In this document: positions 20,595-29,579 of the stretch, one piece after another
Layout: the number at the start of each line of letters is the position of its first letter
Numbering within the stretch: the stretch's first letter is position 1
Origin: Chelatococcus reniformis
GTDB lineage: Bacteria > Pseudomonadota > Alphaproteobacteria > Rhizobiales > Beijerinckiaceae
NCBI RefSeq assembly: GCF_014640075.1
Contig: NZ_BMGG01000002.1
Coordinates: 372,001-436,000, forward strand
Reading direction: 5' to 3'
Length of the DNA: 64,000 bases
Position numbers and translations under genes: made by a program
Notes under the pieces: generated by a model
Database searches by the model: none
Told to the model about the DNA's origin: nothing
What the model saw: only the letters and a program-made list of their open reading frames with translations

Positions 20595-21701
20595 TCACAG
20601 ATCCGACGTCTGGGGGCGAGTTGCGCCGATGCCGGCGAGCAGGCCGACGAGCTCGGCTTGTCGCCGCGTGCCGGTCTTGGCCAGTACAGCCTCGAGGTGG
20701 GTCTTCAACGTCTCGCGCGAGACGCCTTGCGCCTGCGCGGCGGAGGTCAGGTTGTGGCCACCGACCAGAGCCCGCGCCAGCTTCGCCTCAGCCGGCGTCA
20801 GGTCGAACAGGCCCGACAGCAAGTTGGAGCCGGGTGCGGCTGGCACTGTGACCGGCGTCGCCACCAGTACGGCCGCACCAAACGTGAAAAGGTCCTGCCC
20901 GGCCCCGCGGATCGGCACCAGGTGCACCACCAGCGCCGGGCTCTCGTCGATTGCCGGAATGCCGATGGAGCGGACGGCGCGGTGGCCGGTCCCTGCTCGA
21001 ATCTCGGCCAAGGCGCTTTGCAGCAGTTCATCGCCTTTCGCGTGGCCGAGCGACAATCGATCGAAGGAGCCGATCCTGATCTGCCGAGGGATCTGCTCGA
21101 GCAGTCCGTTCGCAGCCAGCGCCTTGCCTGACGCGTCGAGCACCACGGCCGGCAGTCCAAGCTGTGCGAGGATCTCTATCCCGGCGAGAACACGCTCCCG
21201 ATTGAGGCGCGCCGTCAGCAGTGCGGCCCGAGCCAGATGCGGACGTAGACCGTCCAGGGCGGCGATGTAACGCGATTCCACGGGGCCGCGCTCAAGGCGA
21301 CGTTCCAGGCTGAAGGCCAGTATGTCACCGTTCGGGATGTCGATGACCGTGCCGGCAACCCAGCCCCAGCCCCGGGGCCGTAAGAGGTCGCGATAGAAGG
21401 GGGAACGGCTCATCTCCTCCCGCGTCAGCAGATCGGCATCGGAGACGAAGCCGGGGTGGCGCAGGGCGAGCGCGGACCGCAAACGGGCGTTGTCCGTGTG
21501 CGACCGGCTGATGATCTCCATCACCTCCCGAAAGGACTCTGACACTGTCCACGCCATGCCGGCGCTTCCGATCGTGAACATCGCCCCGCCGGCCCCTCCC
21601 ATGAACACGGCGAGGTCGTGCAAGAGCTGTGGCCATCGATCCGGGACGATGCTGGCCTCGTACGCTCGGTCGATAAGCTGCTCGGCAGCATCGTCCATCA
21701 C
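20595..21701 (-). CDS. LuxR-family regulator with PAS-like sensor region, 368 aa
   Basis: The C-terminal ~65 residues are a LuxR helix-turn-helix (LTPAEAKLARALVGGHNLTS, then SRETLKTHLEAVLAKTGTRRQAELV). The N-terminal ~290 residues have no receiver; LGLPAVVLDASGKALAANGLL resembles the start of a PAS domain. This is the layout of a stand-alone LuxR regulator frequent in Hyphomicrobiales, with unknown ligand. A methionine doublet at the start leaves a one-residue uncertainty. It is transcribed in the same direction as the atypical-receiver gene but over 200 bases away. Confidence 0.88.
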   Translation of the reverse strand: MMDDAAEQLIDRAYEASIVPDRWPQLLHDLAVFMGGAGGAMFTIGSAGMAWTVSESFREVMEIISRSHTDNARLRSALALRHPGFVSDADLLTREEMSRSPFYRDLLRPRGWGWVAGTVIDIPNGDILAFSLERRLERGPVESRYIAALDGLRPHLARAALLTARLNRERVLAGIEILAQLGLPAVVLDASGKALAANGLLEQIPRQIRIGSFDRLSLGHAKGDELLQSALAEIRAGTGHRAVRSIGIPAIDESPALVVHLVPIRGAGQDLFTFGAAVLVATPVTVPAAPGSNLLSGLFDLTPAEAKLARALVGGHNLTSAAQAQGVSRETLKTHLEAVLAKTGTRRQAELVGLLAGIGATRPQTSDL

Positions 21702-21837
21702 CGCTCCTATTTTTACCGCTCAGGCCCGCTGAAATTTAAACCGGCGCCACTCTTTGGGGGATGCGGCGCGAAGCGCTGGGCGTCAACGGTCTGCCCCATT
21801 GACACGGCGCCGGAGCCCGACGGCTCTCATCGGGCTG

Positions 21838-22400
21838 TCACCCTGTCCTGCGGACGCTGCGCAGCCCCGATTTTATCGGGTTCGTTCGCGCCGGCCATGG
21901 CCGGCCGCGCATGATCGCTGCTCCATCGCCCTCGATGGCCTCGTTCAGCCGGATCCAATCGTGCGTCGCCGGCAGGATCGTGACGAGCGCGTCGCGGCGC
22001 TTGTCGCGCGCCCGGCCCCGCAGGTCGTGCCCGTCCGGGAACAGCAGGTCGAACGCGGCCAGAGGCGCGCTGACGGCGGCCTTGTCGCAAGACCCGCGGC
22101 CGAGAACTTCTTGCAACAGACCCAAATGCGAGATGCCGCTCTCGTCGAGGATCGCCGCCTCGCCGTCGATGATCGCCGTTGCTGATCGGCAGCGCGGCAG
22201 CCGCAGCCGCGATCGACGGGAACCGGTGCGTCCAGTCGTTGCCGTTGCGCGTGCAGACAATGGCGCGACTCTCCTCGACGTCGCCGCCGACCCGATACCC
22301 GTCCCATTTGATCTCGCGCGTCCAACCGACGGCGGACGGCGGGCGGGCGACGAGCGTCGCCAGGCACGGCGGTATCCAGGCGGGGAGGGGCGCCTCAAAC
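21838..22400 (-). pseudogene. Decayed ATP-dependent DNA ligase (LigD ligase-domain type)
   Basis: One frame encodes PLPAWIPPCLATLVARPPSA then WTREIKWDGYRV, which contains the catalytic lysine motif KWDGYR of LigD-type ligases, followed by CTRNGNDWTHRFP. A frameshift near 22183 moves the sequence to another frame with AIIDGEAAILDESG, AAFDLLFPDGHDLRG and KRRDALVTIL. The sequence then diverges after EAIEGDGAAIM, so later ligase motifs (the EGIVSK region) and the OB fold are missing. The gene is therefore both frameshifted and truncated. It lies next to tRNA-Asn. Confidence 0.8.
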
Positions 22401-22641
22401 AGTTCGGGCTGGCGCTTGCCCCGCTTGCAGGGCGCGGCTGCGCGCCGTCACTGCGGCCGGCGCCCTGTTGCGTACGTGGCCGGCGAGGCGGAGCGGCCTT
22501 GGCTGAAGCATGGCACGGCGATGCCAACGGATCGAAGCGTCCGCCGCTCGCCGGCTGGAATGGCAAGAAACGTGCAACATGAGCCGCTCTTCGACGCGCA
22601 ATCGTTGCGCTGGGGGCTCTAATGGAACGTTTTGGGGAAGG

Positions 22642-22716
22642 TGGCTCCTCGGGCCGGATTCGAACCAGCGACCAACCGGTTAACAGCCGGTTGCTCTACC
22701 ACTGAGCTACCGAGGA
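22642..22716 (-). tRNA. tRNA-Asn (anticodon GTT)
   Basis: On the minus strand the gene reads TCCTCGGTAGCTCAGTGGTA at the 5' end, has anticodon loop CTGTTAAC, T-arm GGTTCGAATCC and ends CCGAGGAGCCA with an encoded CCA. All four arms pair. It is the likely landmark of an accessory region lying on its 3' side. Confidence 0.97.
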
Positions 22717-22945
22717 ACAGCGGAGGCCGCGTGTTAGCCCAACCCGATCCGGTGCGCAAGGCCTTTGATGGGGCAGCGCGACAGGGCGTCGGCGGCGGTC
22801 GCGCGGAAGGGGGCATCGCAAGCTTGTTCGCGGCGGGAAACGGCGGCGCCAAGGCGGCTCGCCGCCAAGGCTGTGGGCAGCGTGCGAGAATATCGCGGTG
22901 CATGAGTTGCCCCTGGGCCCCCGCCTGGGCTAAGAACCGCGCCGA

Positions 22946-23019
22946 GGCCTCGTGGCGGAGTGGTTACGCAGAGGACTGCAAATCCTTGTACGGGGGTTCG
23001 ATTCCCTCCGAGGCCTCCA
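22946..23019 (+). tRNA. tRNA-Cys (anticodon GCA)
   Basis: The acceptor stem GGCCTCG pairs with CGAGGCC, the D-arm is GGCGGAGTGGTTACGC, the anticodon loop is ACTGCAAAT, the T-arm is GGGGTTCGATTCCC, then the discriminator T and an encoded CCA. It ends 52 bases before the PCMT gene. Confidence 0.97.
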
Positions 23020-23071
23020 GTTCGCCGGGCTGGTTCCGGCGCCACGCGTCGTCCGAATCGCCGAGGGGTTC

Positions 23072-23740
23072 ATGCTCGATTTCGCCGCGGCTCGCCGCAC
23101 CATGGTCGATCGCCAGGTGCGCACCTTCGACGTGACCAACCTCGCCATCATTGCCGCCTTCGACGAGGCGCCGCGCGAAAAATTCGTGCCCCCGGGCCGC
23201 GAGGCCCTGGCCTACAGCGACGTGGCCGTGCCGCTCGATAGCACGGCGCCCTTCGCCAGGCGCTGCCTGCTGGCGCCGATGATCGTGGCACGGATGCTCC
23301 AGGCGCTCGACCTGAGCGAAGGCGAGGCCGTTCTCGACGCGGGCTGCGCCACCGGCTACACCACCTTGCTGCTGCACCGCCTCGGTGCTCGCGTCACGGG
23401 GCTCGAACCCGATGAGGCGCTGGCCGCGGCGGCGCGCGAGGCGCTCGCCGAATCGGGCGCCGGCGGTGTCGAGATCGCCGTCGGCCCGATCGCCGCTGGC
23501 TATGCCAAGGGGGCGCCTTACGACGCCATTCTGCTCAACAGTGCCTTCGAGGTGCAGCCGCAGGCGCTGCTCGACCAGTTGGTCGACGGCGGTCGCCTCG
23601 TCGGCATCGATGCGACCGAGGCGGTTGCCACCGCTTCGCTCTATGTGAAGCGCGGCACGGCGCTCAGCCGGCAGCCGCTGTTCGGTGCCTCCGCACCCAT
23701 TGTCGACGGGCTCGAGGCGCCGGCCAAGTTCGTGTTCTGA
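23072..23740 (+). CDS. Protein-L-isoaspartate O-methyltransferase family protein
   Basis: 222 residues from the ATG at 23072 (GAGGGG ribosome-binding site). Marks of the PCMT family: MVDRQVRTFDVTN, FDEAPREKFVPPG, LDAGCATGYTTLLLHRLG (SAM loop) and PYDAILLNSAFEVQPQALLDQLVDGGRLVG. It lacks the strict VGTGSGYQ and substrate-loop form of true Pcm enzymes, so it belongs to the alphaproteobacterial PCMT-like branch that is regularly found just before tolC. Repair of isoaspartyl residues is possible but not certain. The longer frame upstream runs through the tRNA-Cys gene and is not coding. Confidence 0.88.
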   Translation: MLDFAAARRTMVDRQVRTFDVTNLAIIAAFDEAPREKFVPPGREALAYSDVAVPLDSTAPFARRCLLAPMIVARMLQALDLSEGEAVLDAGCATGYTTLLLHRLGARVTGLEPDEALAAAAREALAESGAGGVEIAVGPIAAGYAKGAPYDAILLNSAFEVQPQALLDQLVDGGRLVGIDATEAVATASLYVKRGTALSRQPLFGASAPIVDGLEAPAKFVF

Positions 23741-24056
23741 CGCCGTTCCCGAGCGCGCCCCGCGTGCGCTGCCCGGGACAGCGATTTCCCTCTTTCCAGA
23801 CCCGCTCGCCAGGAGCGCCGGCGGCTTGCCGCCGTCTCCGAGGGCTCTTCCCCGGGTTCACTCCCGGAATCAATCGCTTGGGAGGTGCCTAGGGCGATCG
23901 GCCTGTCGCATTTTTACGGCACCTGCGCCGAGAAACGGGTTCAGAGGTGCCGTAGACGTTTTCGCATCCGCCCTCGGTCGCTATCGTGACCGCAGCGGGG
24001 GCCGCTTAACAAAAAGCGATCGGGTCGGCCGTGGGCCCGATCCGGCAGATAGGTGG
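23741..24056. promoter_or_regulatory. tolC upstream region with a 10-bp inverted repeat
   Basis: TACGGCACCT (23915-23924) and AGGTGCCGTA (23945-23954) are perfect inverted arms 20 bases apart, and a further AGGTGCC half-copy lies at 23883. The rest of this 316-base gap holds no gene. The arrangement suggests an operator or an RNA hairpin in the tolC leader. Confidence 0.5.
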
Positions 24057-25448
24057 ATGGTGACTCGATTGTGCAGTTCGCGCCGCGCCAAGCTGCTCGG
24101 TACGGCTGGAGCCCTGGGTTTGGCACTTCTGTGCCCGACCGGGCTTGCGGCCGAGACAATGAATGGAGCCCTCGCAAAAGCTTATCTTGGCAACCCCACT
24201 CTCAATGCACAGCGCGCCGGCGTGCGTGCCACCGACGAAACCGTGCCGATCGCCAAGGCGGGGATGCGGCCTCAAGTCAATGCCACGTCCTCGATCGGCT
24301 ACAGCTACCTCAACAACCAGGGAAACGGCGGCGGTTCGTCCGACCTGTGGCCCGGCAGCATCGGCGTTAGCGTCACGCAGCAGATCTACGATGGCCAGCG
24401 CACCAAGAACTCCGTGCGGCAGGCCGAATCGAACGTGTTCGGCGCGCGCGAGAACCTGCGCAACCAGGAGCAGAACACCCTGCTCAGCGGCGCCACCGCT
24501 TATATGAACGTGTTGCGCGACACGGCGACGGTCAACCTGCAGCGCAACAACGTCGAGGTGCTCCAGGAGCAGCTGCGCCAGACCCAGGATCGCTTCAACG
24601 TCGGCGAGGTGACGCGCACCGACGTCGCCCAGGCCGAGGCCGCCCTGGCGAGCGGGCGCTCGCAGCTCAGCGTTGCCGAGGCCAACCTGAAGACCAGCAT
24701 CGCCCAATACCGTCAGGTGATCGGCATCGAGCCGAGGCAGCTGGCGCCGGGCCGGTCGATCGAGAACCTGCTGCCCAAGACGCTCGACCGCAGCATCGTG
24801 CTCGCGCTGTCCGAGCACCCCGCCATCAACGCGGCGATGCACGGCGTCGACGCGGCGGAGCTGCAGGTGAAGGTGGCGCAGAGCGCCCTGCTTCCTCAGC
24901 TCGGTCTCACCTCCAGCCTCGCGCGGGCCTGGAACTCCTTGACGCCCGGCGATGCGCGCACCAGCGCCAGTGTCGTGGCGCAGCTGACCGTGCCGATCTA
25001 CGAGGGCGGGCAGGTCTATGCCCAGACCCGGCAGGCGAAGGAGACCGCCGGGCAGGCACGCATCAACGTCGACGTCGCGCGCGATCAGGTGCGTCAGGCC
25101 CTGGTCTCGTCCTGGAGCGCGCTCGAGGCGGCGAAGGCCCAGATCGACGCGGCCACGGCCCAGGTGCAGGCCAACGAGATCGCGCTTGCCGGCGTGCGCG
25201 AGGAGGCGAAGGTCGGCCAGCGCACGACCCTCGACGTGTTGAACGCCCAACAGCTGCTGCTCAACTCGCGCGTGCAGCTCGTGTCGGCGCAGCGTGACCG
25301 GGTGGTCAACTCCTACTCGGTGCTGTCGTCGATCGGCAAACTGTCGTCGCGCACGCTGGCGCTCAGCGTCACCCAGTACGACTCGAAGACGCACTACAAG
25401 CAGGTGAAGGACAAGTGGATCGGCCTGGACACGCCGGGCGGCCGGTAA
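24057..25448 (+). CDS. tolC: TolC-family outer-membrane efflux channel
   Basis: 463 residues. The signal peptide is RRAKLLGTAGALGLALLC then PTGLAAET. The mature protein has the two-fold TolC repeat: NPTLNAQRAGVRATDE and GVSVTQQIYDGQRTKNSVRQ in the first half, EHPAINAAMHGVDAAELQVK and VAQLTVPIYEGGQVYAQTRQ in the second, each with long coiled-coil segments rich in Gln and Ala (GEVTRTDVAQAEAALASGRS; GQRTTLDVLNAQQLLLNSRV). It forms the outer-membrane exit duct for type I secretion and RND efflux. The ATG at 24057 precedes the signal peptide; the frame extends further upstream but without protein character. Confidence 0.95.
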   Translation: MVTRLCSSRRAKLLGTAGALGLALLCPTGLAAETMNGALAKAYLGNPTLNAQRAGVRATDETVPIAKAGMRPQVNATSSIGYSYLNNQGNGGGSSDLWPGSIGVSVTQQIYDGQRTKNSVRQAESNVFGARENLRNQEQNTLLSGATAYMNVLRDTATVNLQRNNVEVLQEQLRQTQDRFNVGEVTRTDVAQAEAALASGRSQLSVAEANLKTSIAQYRQVIGIEPRQLAPGRSIENLLPKTLDRSIVLALSEHPAINAAMHGVDAAELQVKVAQSALLPQLGLTSSLARAWNSLTPGDARTSASVVAQLTVPIYEGGQVYAQTRQAKETAGQARINVDVARDQVRQALVSSWSALEAAKAQIDAATAQVQANEIALAGVREEAKVGQRTTLDVLNAQQLLLNSRVQLVSAQRDRVVNSYSVLSSIGKLSSRTLALSVTQYDSKTHYKQVKDKWIGLDTPGGR

Positions 25449-25781
25449 GGCTCGTCCCGAGCAGGTCAATCCTCTGACCGCAGGCGCTCCAACCGTGCGC
25501 ATGTGCGAGCGCGTCGTTCGCGATCGCGAATTCCACCCGATGGCAGGACGGCCCAGTGCGGCCGTCCGGCTGTTTGCGATCGCTGGATCGGCTAGCGGCG
25601 GTCGGGCGGGGGCGCCACGCTCCAGGGGGCGGTAGCGTTAACCATGATTGCCGATCGGCCGTATCGGCTTGGGACAACGCCGTAGAGCGATTGCTCGTGC
25701 GCGCTCACATGAAATACTAACGCGCGAGCGCGTTCTTGATTCGGGTGGCCCGGAATCGGACGGGCCGCATCGGGGGATGTG
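25449..25781. other. Intergenic stretch before popZ
   Basis: No gene is seen. A perfect palindrome ACGCGC-GA-GCGCGT lies at 25720-25733, about 50 bases before the popZ start, within the likely promoter. The popZ ribosome-binding site is the G-run at 25772-25776. Confidence 0.45.
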
Positions 25782-26507
25782 ATGAGCGCTGGCGGCTCCA
25801 GGGCCTATCAGACGAACGGCGCGACAGAGGCCCAGCCGGTCCGCGACCCGGCCATGGACGACATCCTCGCCTCGATCCGGCGCATCATCTCGGATGATCA
25901 GCGCGCCCTCGGCCTGGGGGACCTTCATCCCGCGCGCCCCGCGCCTCGCCGAACGAACGAGGAGTTGCCCCGCCTGCGTCCGTCCATCGATCGCGATCTG
26001 CAGCGCCTCACCTCGATCCGGCCGCGCGTCCCGGACGACGACGAGTTGGCGGAGTCGCAGGCGCCGGTAAGAGCCGTGATGGCGCAAGACGAGCATGAGC
26101 GGGGTGCCCGTGAGCTCGAGCTGGACGACGACCGCGCTGGGCGAGGCGCGGACCATGGCGGGCGTGAGAGCCATCTCGATCAGCGGGACGCCGCCCAACT
26201 GCCGCATGACGTCACGCGCCCGGCTCCGGATCCCCGTCTGCGCTACGCGGAGCCGGCTCCGCTGGCGGCCGGCCGGCCGCCGGACGCGGACCGCTTGACC
26301 TCGCGCAGCGTCGACGCATCGGTCGGCAGCGCCTTCGACGCCTTGACCGCGAGCATCACCCATCGTGCACGCACGATGGAGGAGGTGGTCGCGGAAATGC
26401 TGCGGCCGATGCTGCGTGAGTGGCTCGAGGATAACCTGCCCGACCTCGTCGAGCAGCTCGTGCGCAAAGAGATCGAGCGCGTGGTCCGCGGCGGTCGGCG
26501 CGACTAG
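25782..26507 (+). CDS. popZ: PopZ-type polar organizing protein (DUF2497)
   Basis: 241 residues. A conserved N-terminal helix (MDDILASIRRIISDDQ), a long acidic and proline-rich disordered centre (~45-180) and a C-terminal helical block (RTMEEVVAEMLRPMLREWLE, then DNLPDLVEQLVRKEIERV) define the DUF2497/PopZ family. In Caulobacter the C-terminal helices oligomerise into a polar hub and the N-terminal helix recruits partners including ParB. The tolC-popZ-valS order is typical of alphaproteobacteria. ATG 25782 was chosen over the GTG three bases before. Confidence 0.92.
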   Translation: MSAGGSRAYQTNGATEAQPVRDPAMDDILASIRRIISDDQRALGLGDLHPARPAPRRTNEELPRLRPSIDRDLQRLTSIRPRVPDDDELAESQAPVRAVMAQDEHERGARELELDDDRAGRGADHGGRESHLDQRDAAQLPHDVTRPAPDPRLRYAEPAPLAAGRPPDADRLTSRSVDASVGSAFDALTASITHRARTMEEVVAEMLRPMLREWLEDNLPDLVEQLVRKEIERVVRGGRRD

Positions 26508-26816
26508 ACGGGGCGCGCGGCCGGTACCTGTCTTCGTCCTGCAGCTTGCAGCCGCCTTCCCCACCCGTCGCGCTGCGCTCGCGGCCGGCATGTTCCGGCG
26601 AGCCGCCGCGAGGCCCATGCGAGCCTGACGAGACCTTTGCAGGCGTGACGCCTCTGCCCGCCGAGATGGCCGCCAGGCGCTGGCGTGGCCGTCCGGGTTT
26701 CGGGAATCCGATCAGATGATTACATCCGGGCGGGAAATGCTCTAAGCGAACGCAGCGCTCCCTGCATCTCGCGCAGGCCGATGCAACGATCTCCCAGCCG
26801 ACGGTAAGCAAAGCAC
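26508..26816. other. Intergenic stretch with an intergenic repeat at 26697-26746
   Basis: Read on the minus strand, 26746-26697 is TTAGAGCATTTCCCGCCCGG followed by ATGTAATCATCTGATCGG and ATTCCC, a common Hyphomicrobiales dispersed repeat with a dyad around ATCCG. Otherwise nothing but shadow frames. Confidence 0.6.
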
Positions 26817-29579
26817 ATGGACAAGACCTTCGAGCCCTCCGCGGTGGAGGGACGCATCTCCGACCTCTGGGAGAGCGCGGGCGCGTTCCGCGCCGGCCGG
26901 CCCGAGCGGGCGGGAGCCGAGCCCTATTGCATCGTCATTCCGCCACCCAACGTGACCGGCTCCCTGCACATGGGCCACGCGCTCAACAACACGCTGCAGG
27001 ATATCCTCGTCCGCTTCGAACGCATGCGCGGGCGGGACGTGCTGTGGCAGCCGGGCATGGACCATGCCGGCATCGCCACCCAGATGGTGGTGGAGCGACA
27101 GCTGGCCGAGCGGCAGCAGCCGGGCCGGCGCGAGATGGGGCGGGCCGCCTTCCTGGAACAGGTGTGGGCGTGGAAGGCCGAGTCCGGCTCCACCATCGGC
27201 ACCCAGCTTCGGCGTCTTGGCGCCTCGTGCGACTGGTCGCGCGAGCGCTTCACCATGGACGAGGGGCTGTCGCGCGCCGTGCTCAAGGTGTTCGTCCAGC
27301 TCCATCGCGACGGTCTCATCTACCGGGACAAGCGGCTGGTGAACTGGGATCCGCGGTTCCAGACCGCGATCTCCGACCTCGAGGTCCAGCAGATCGAGAC
27401 CAAGGGTAACCTCTGGCACATCCGCTACCCGCTGGCCGCCGAGCCGGATCGTTTCGTCGTCGTCGCCACCACGCGCCCCGAGACCATGCTCGGCGACGTG
27501 GCCGTCGCCGTGAATCCTGACGACGAGCGCTACCGCGACCTCGTGGGCCGCATGGTGCAGCTCCCGCTGGTGGGCCGCCTCGTGCCGATCGTCGCGGACG
27601 CCTATTCCGATCCCGAGAAGGGTACGGGCGCGGTCAAGATCACGCCGGCGCACGATTTCAACGACTTCGAGGTGGGCAAGCGCCACGGGCTCGGGCTCAT
27701 CAATATCTTCGACGCGGAGGCTCGGCTCGACCTGGCGACCAACGCCGCTTTCCTCGCGGATGCGGAGGGGCCGGATCTCGCCGCGGTGCTGGCACTCCAG
27801 GGCGCGGACCGCTTCGCCGCCCGCAAGGCCATCGTCGGCATGCTGGAGGATCGCGGTGCACTCGTCGCCGTGGAGCCGCATACGCATATGGTGCCTCACG
27901 GCGACCGCTCCGGCGTGGTGATCGAGCCGTGGCTGACCGACCAATGGTACGTCAACGTCAAGCCGCTCGCCGAACGGGCGCTCGAGGCGGTGCGTGACGG
28001 GCGGACCCGGTTCATCCCGGAGAATTGGGAGAAGACCTACTTCCAGTGGCTGGAGAACATCGAGCCCTGGTGCATCTCGCGGCAGCTGTGGTGGGGCCAC
28101 CAGATTCCCGCCTGGTACACGCCGGACGGCGCCGTGTTCGTGGGCGAGAGCCTCGACGAGGTGCTGCCCCAGGCGCTCGCCCATGCGGTCGAGAACGACG
28201 TGCTGAGCGAGGCCGAGGCGGAGGCGTTGGCCTCCGCGCCGGAGAAGGCCGAGGGTTTCCTGGTGCGGGACGAGGATGTCCTCGACACCTGGTTCTCGTC
28301 GGGACTATGGCCGTTCTCGACGCTCGGCTGGCCGGACGAGACGCCGGAATTGAAGCGCTTCTATCCCACCAGCACGCTCGTCACCGGTTTCGACATCATC
28401 TTCTTCTGGGTGGCCCGCATGATGATGCTGGGCCTGCACACGACCGGCGAGGTGCCGTTCCGCGACGTCTACATCCACGCGCTCGTCCGTGACGAGAAGG
28501 GCGCCAAGATGTCGAAGTCGAAGGGCAACGTCATCGATCCGCTCGAGCTGATGGACCGCTACGGCACCGATGCGTTGCGCTTCACGCTAGCCGCCATGGC
28601 TGCCCAGGGGCGCGACATCAAGCTGTCGACCCAGCGCGTCGAAGGCTATCGCAACTTCGCCAGCAAGCTGTGGAATGCGGCCCGCTTCGCCGAGTTGAAC
28701 GAGTGTGCGCTGCCGCCGGGATTCGCACCGGGCGGCGTGCGCGAAACGTTGAACCTGTGGGTGCTCGGCGAGACCGAACGGACCGTCGCCGACGTCACCC
28801 GCGCCATCGAGACCTTCCGCTTCAACGACGCGGCCAATGCGGCCTACCGTTTCGTCTGGAACGTCTTCTGCGACTGGTATGTCGAGCTGACCAAGCCGGT
28901 GCTGCAGGGGGCCGACGGTGCCGCGAAGGACGAGACGCGCGCCACGGTCGCCTTCGTGCTCGACGAGATCTGCAAGATCCTGCATCCGTTCATGCCGTTC
29001 CTGACCGAGGAGCTGTGGCGGACCACCGGGCCCATGCGCGGCGGGCGCTCGACCCTGCTGGCGCTGGCGCCCTGGCCGGCGCCGCTCGGCGTCGCGTCGG
29101 CCCAAGCAGAGACGGAGCTCGGCTGGGTCGTCGACCTCATCTCGGAGATCCGCTCTGCCCGCTCGGAAACCAACGTGCCGGCGGGTGCTCAAGTGCCGCT
29201 GGTGCTGGTCAAGCCCTCCGCCACGGTGCGGGCTCACGCGGCGCGCTGGGGCGACACGATCAAGCGTCTGGCACGGGTGGCGGAGATCTCCGAGGCCGAG
29301 GCGCTCGATCGCGGCTCGATCCAGCTCGTGGTGCGCGGCGAACTCGCAGCCCTGCCGCTGGTGGGTGTGATCGATTTCGAGGCCGAGCGCGCCCGGCTGC
29401 GCAAGGAGATGGACAAGCTCGGCACCGATATCGCCAAGGTCGAGACCAAGCTCGGCAACCCCGACTTCCTGGCCCGCGCGCCCGAAGAGGTCGTCGAGGA
29501 GCAGAAGGAGCGGCTCGCGGAGGCCCGCACGCGCATTGCCAAGATCGAGGAGGCTCTGGAGCGTCTGGGCGCGCCTTGA
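26817..29579 (+). CDS. valS: Valyl-tRNA synthetase
   Basis: 920 residues, full length for the bacterial class I enzyme. The HIGH-type motif is in PPPNVTGSLHMGHALNNTLQ near residue 41, the editing domain (~190-340) contains TTRPETMLGDVAVAVNPDD, the KMSKS loop is GAKMSKSKGNVIDPLE near residue 563, and the anticodon-binding helical domain follows. The last ~65 residues form the charged coiled coil typical of ValRS (FEAERARLRKEMDKLGTDI onward). It charges tRNA-Val in the cytosol. Its stop overlaps the TTG start of the next gene by four bases. Confidence 0.98.
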   Translation: MDKTFEPSAVEGRISDLWESAGAFRAGRPERAGAEPYCIVIPPPNVTGSLHMGHALNNTLQDILVRFERMRGRDVLWQPGMDHAGIATQMVVERQLAERQQPGRREMGRAAFLEQVWAWKAESGSTIGTQLRRLGASCDWSRERFTMDEGLSRAVLKVFVQLHRDGLIYRDKRLVNWDPRFQTAISDLEVQQIETKGNLWHIRYPLAAEPDRFVVVATTRPETMLGDVAVAVNPDDERYRDLVGRMVQLPLVGRLVPIVADAYSDPEKGTGAVKITPAHDFNDFEVGKRHGLGLINIFDAEARLDLATNAAFLADAEGPDLAAVLALQGADRFAARKAIVGMLEDRGALVAVEPHTHMVPHGDRSGVVIEPWLTDQWYVNVKPLAERALEAVRDGRTRFIPENWEKTYFQWLENIEPWCISRQLWWGHQIPAWYTPDGAVFVGESLDEVLPQALAHAVENDVLSEAEAEALASAPEKAEGFLVRDEDVLDTWFSSGLWPFSTLGWPDETPELKRFYPTSTLVTGFDIIFFWVARMMMLGLHTTGEVPFRDVYIHALVRDEKGAKMSKSKGNVIDPLELMDRYGTDALRFTLAAMAAQGRDIKLSTQRVEGYRNFASKLWNAARFAELNECALPPGFAPGGVRETLNLWVLGETERTVADVTRAIETFRFNDAANAAYRFVWNVFCDWYVELTKPVLQGADGAAKDETRATVAFVLDEICKILHPFMPFLTEELWRTTGPMRGGRSTLLALAPWPAPLGVASAQAETELGWVVDLISEIRSARSETNVPAGAQVPLVLVKPSATVRAHAARWGDTIKRLARVAEISEAEALDRGSIQLVVRGELAALPLVGVIDFEAERARLRKEMDKLGTDIAKVETKLGNPDFLARAPEEVVEEQKERLAEARTRIAKIEEALERLGAP

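Noticed and set aside
18380-22641. A mobile island with an integrase.
   Set aside because: No integrase, transposase or flanking direct repeat could be seen, so the island idea is kept only as inference.
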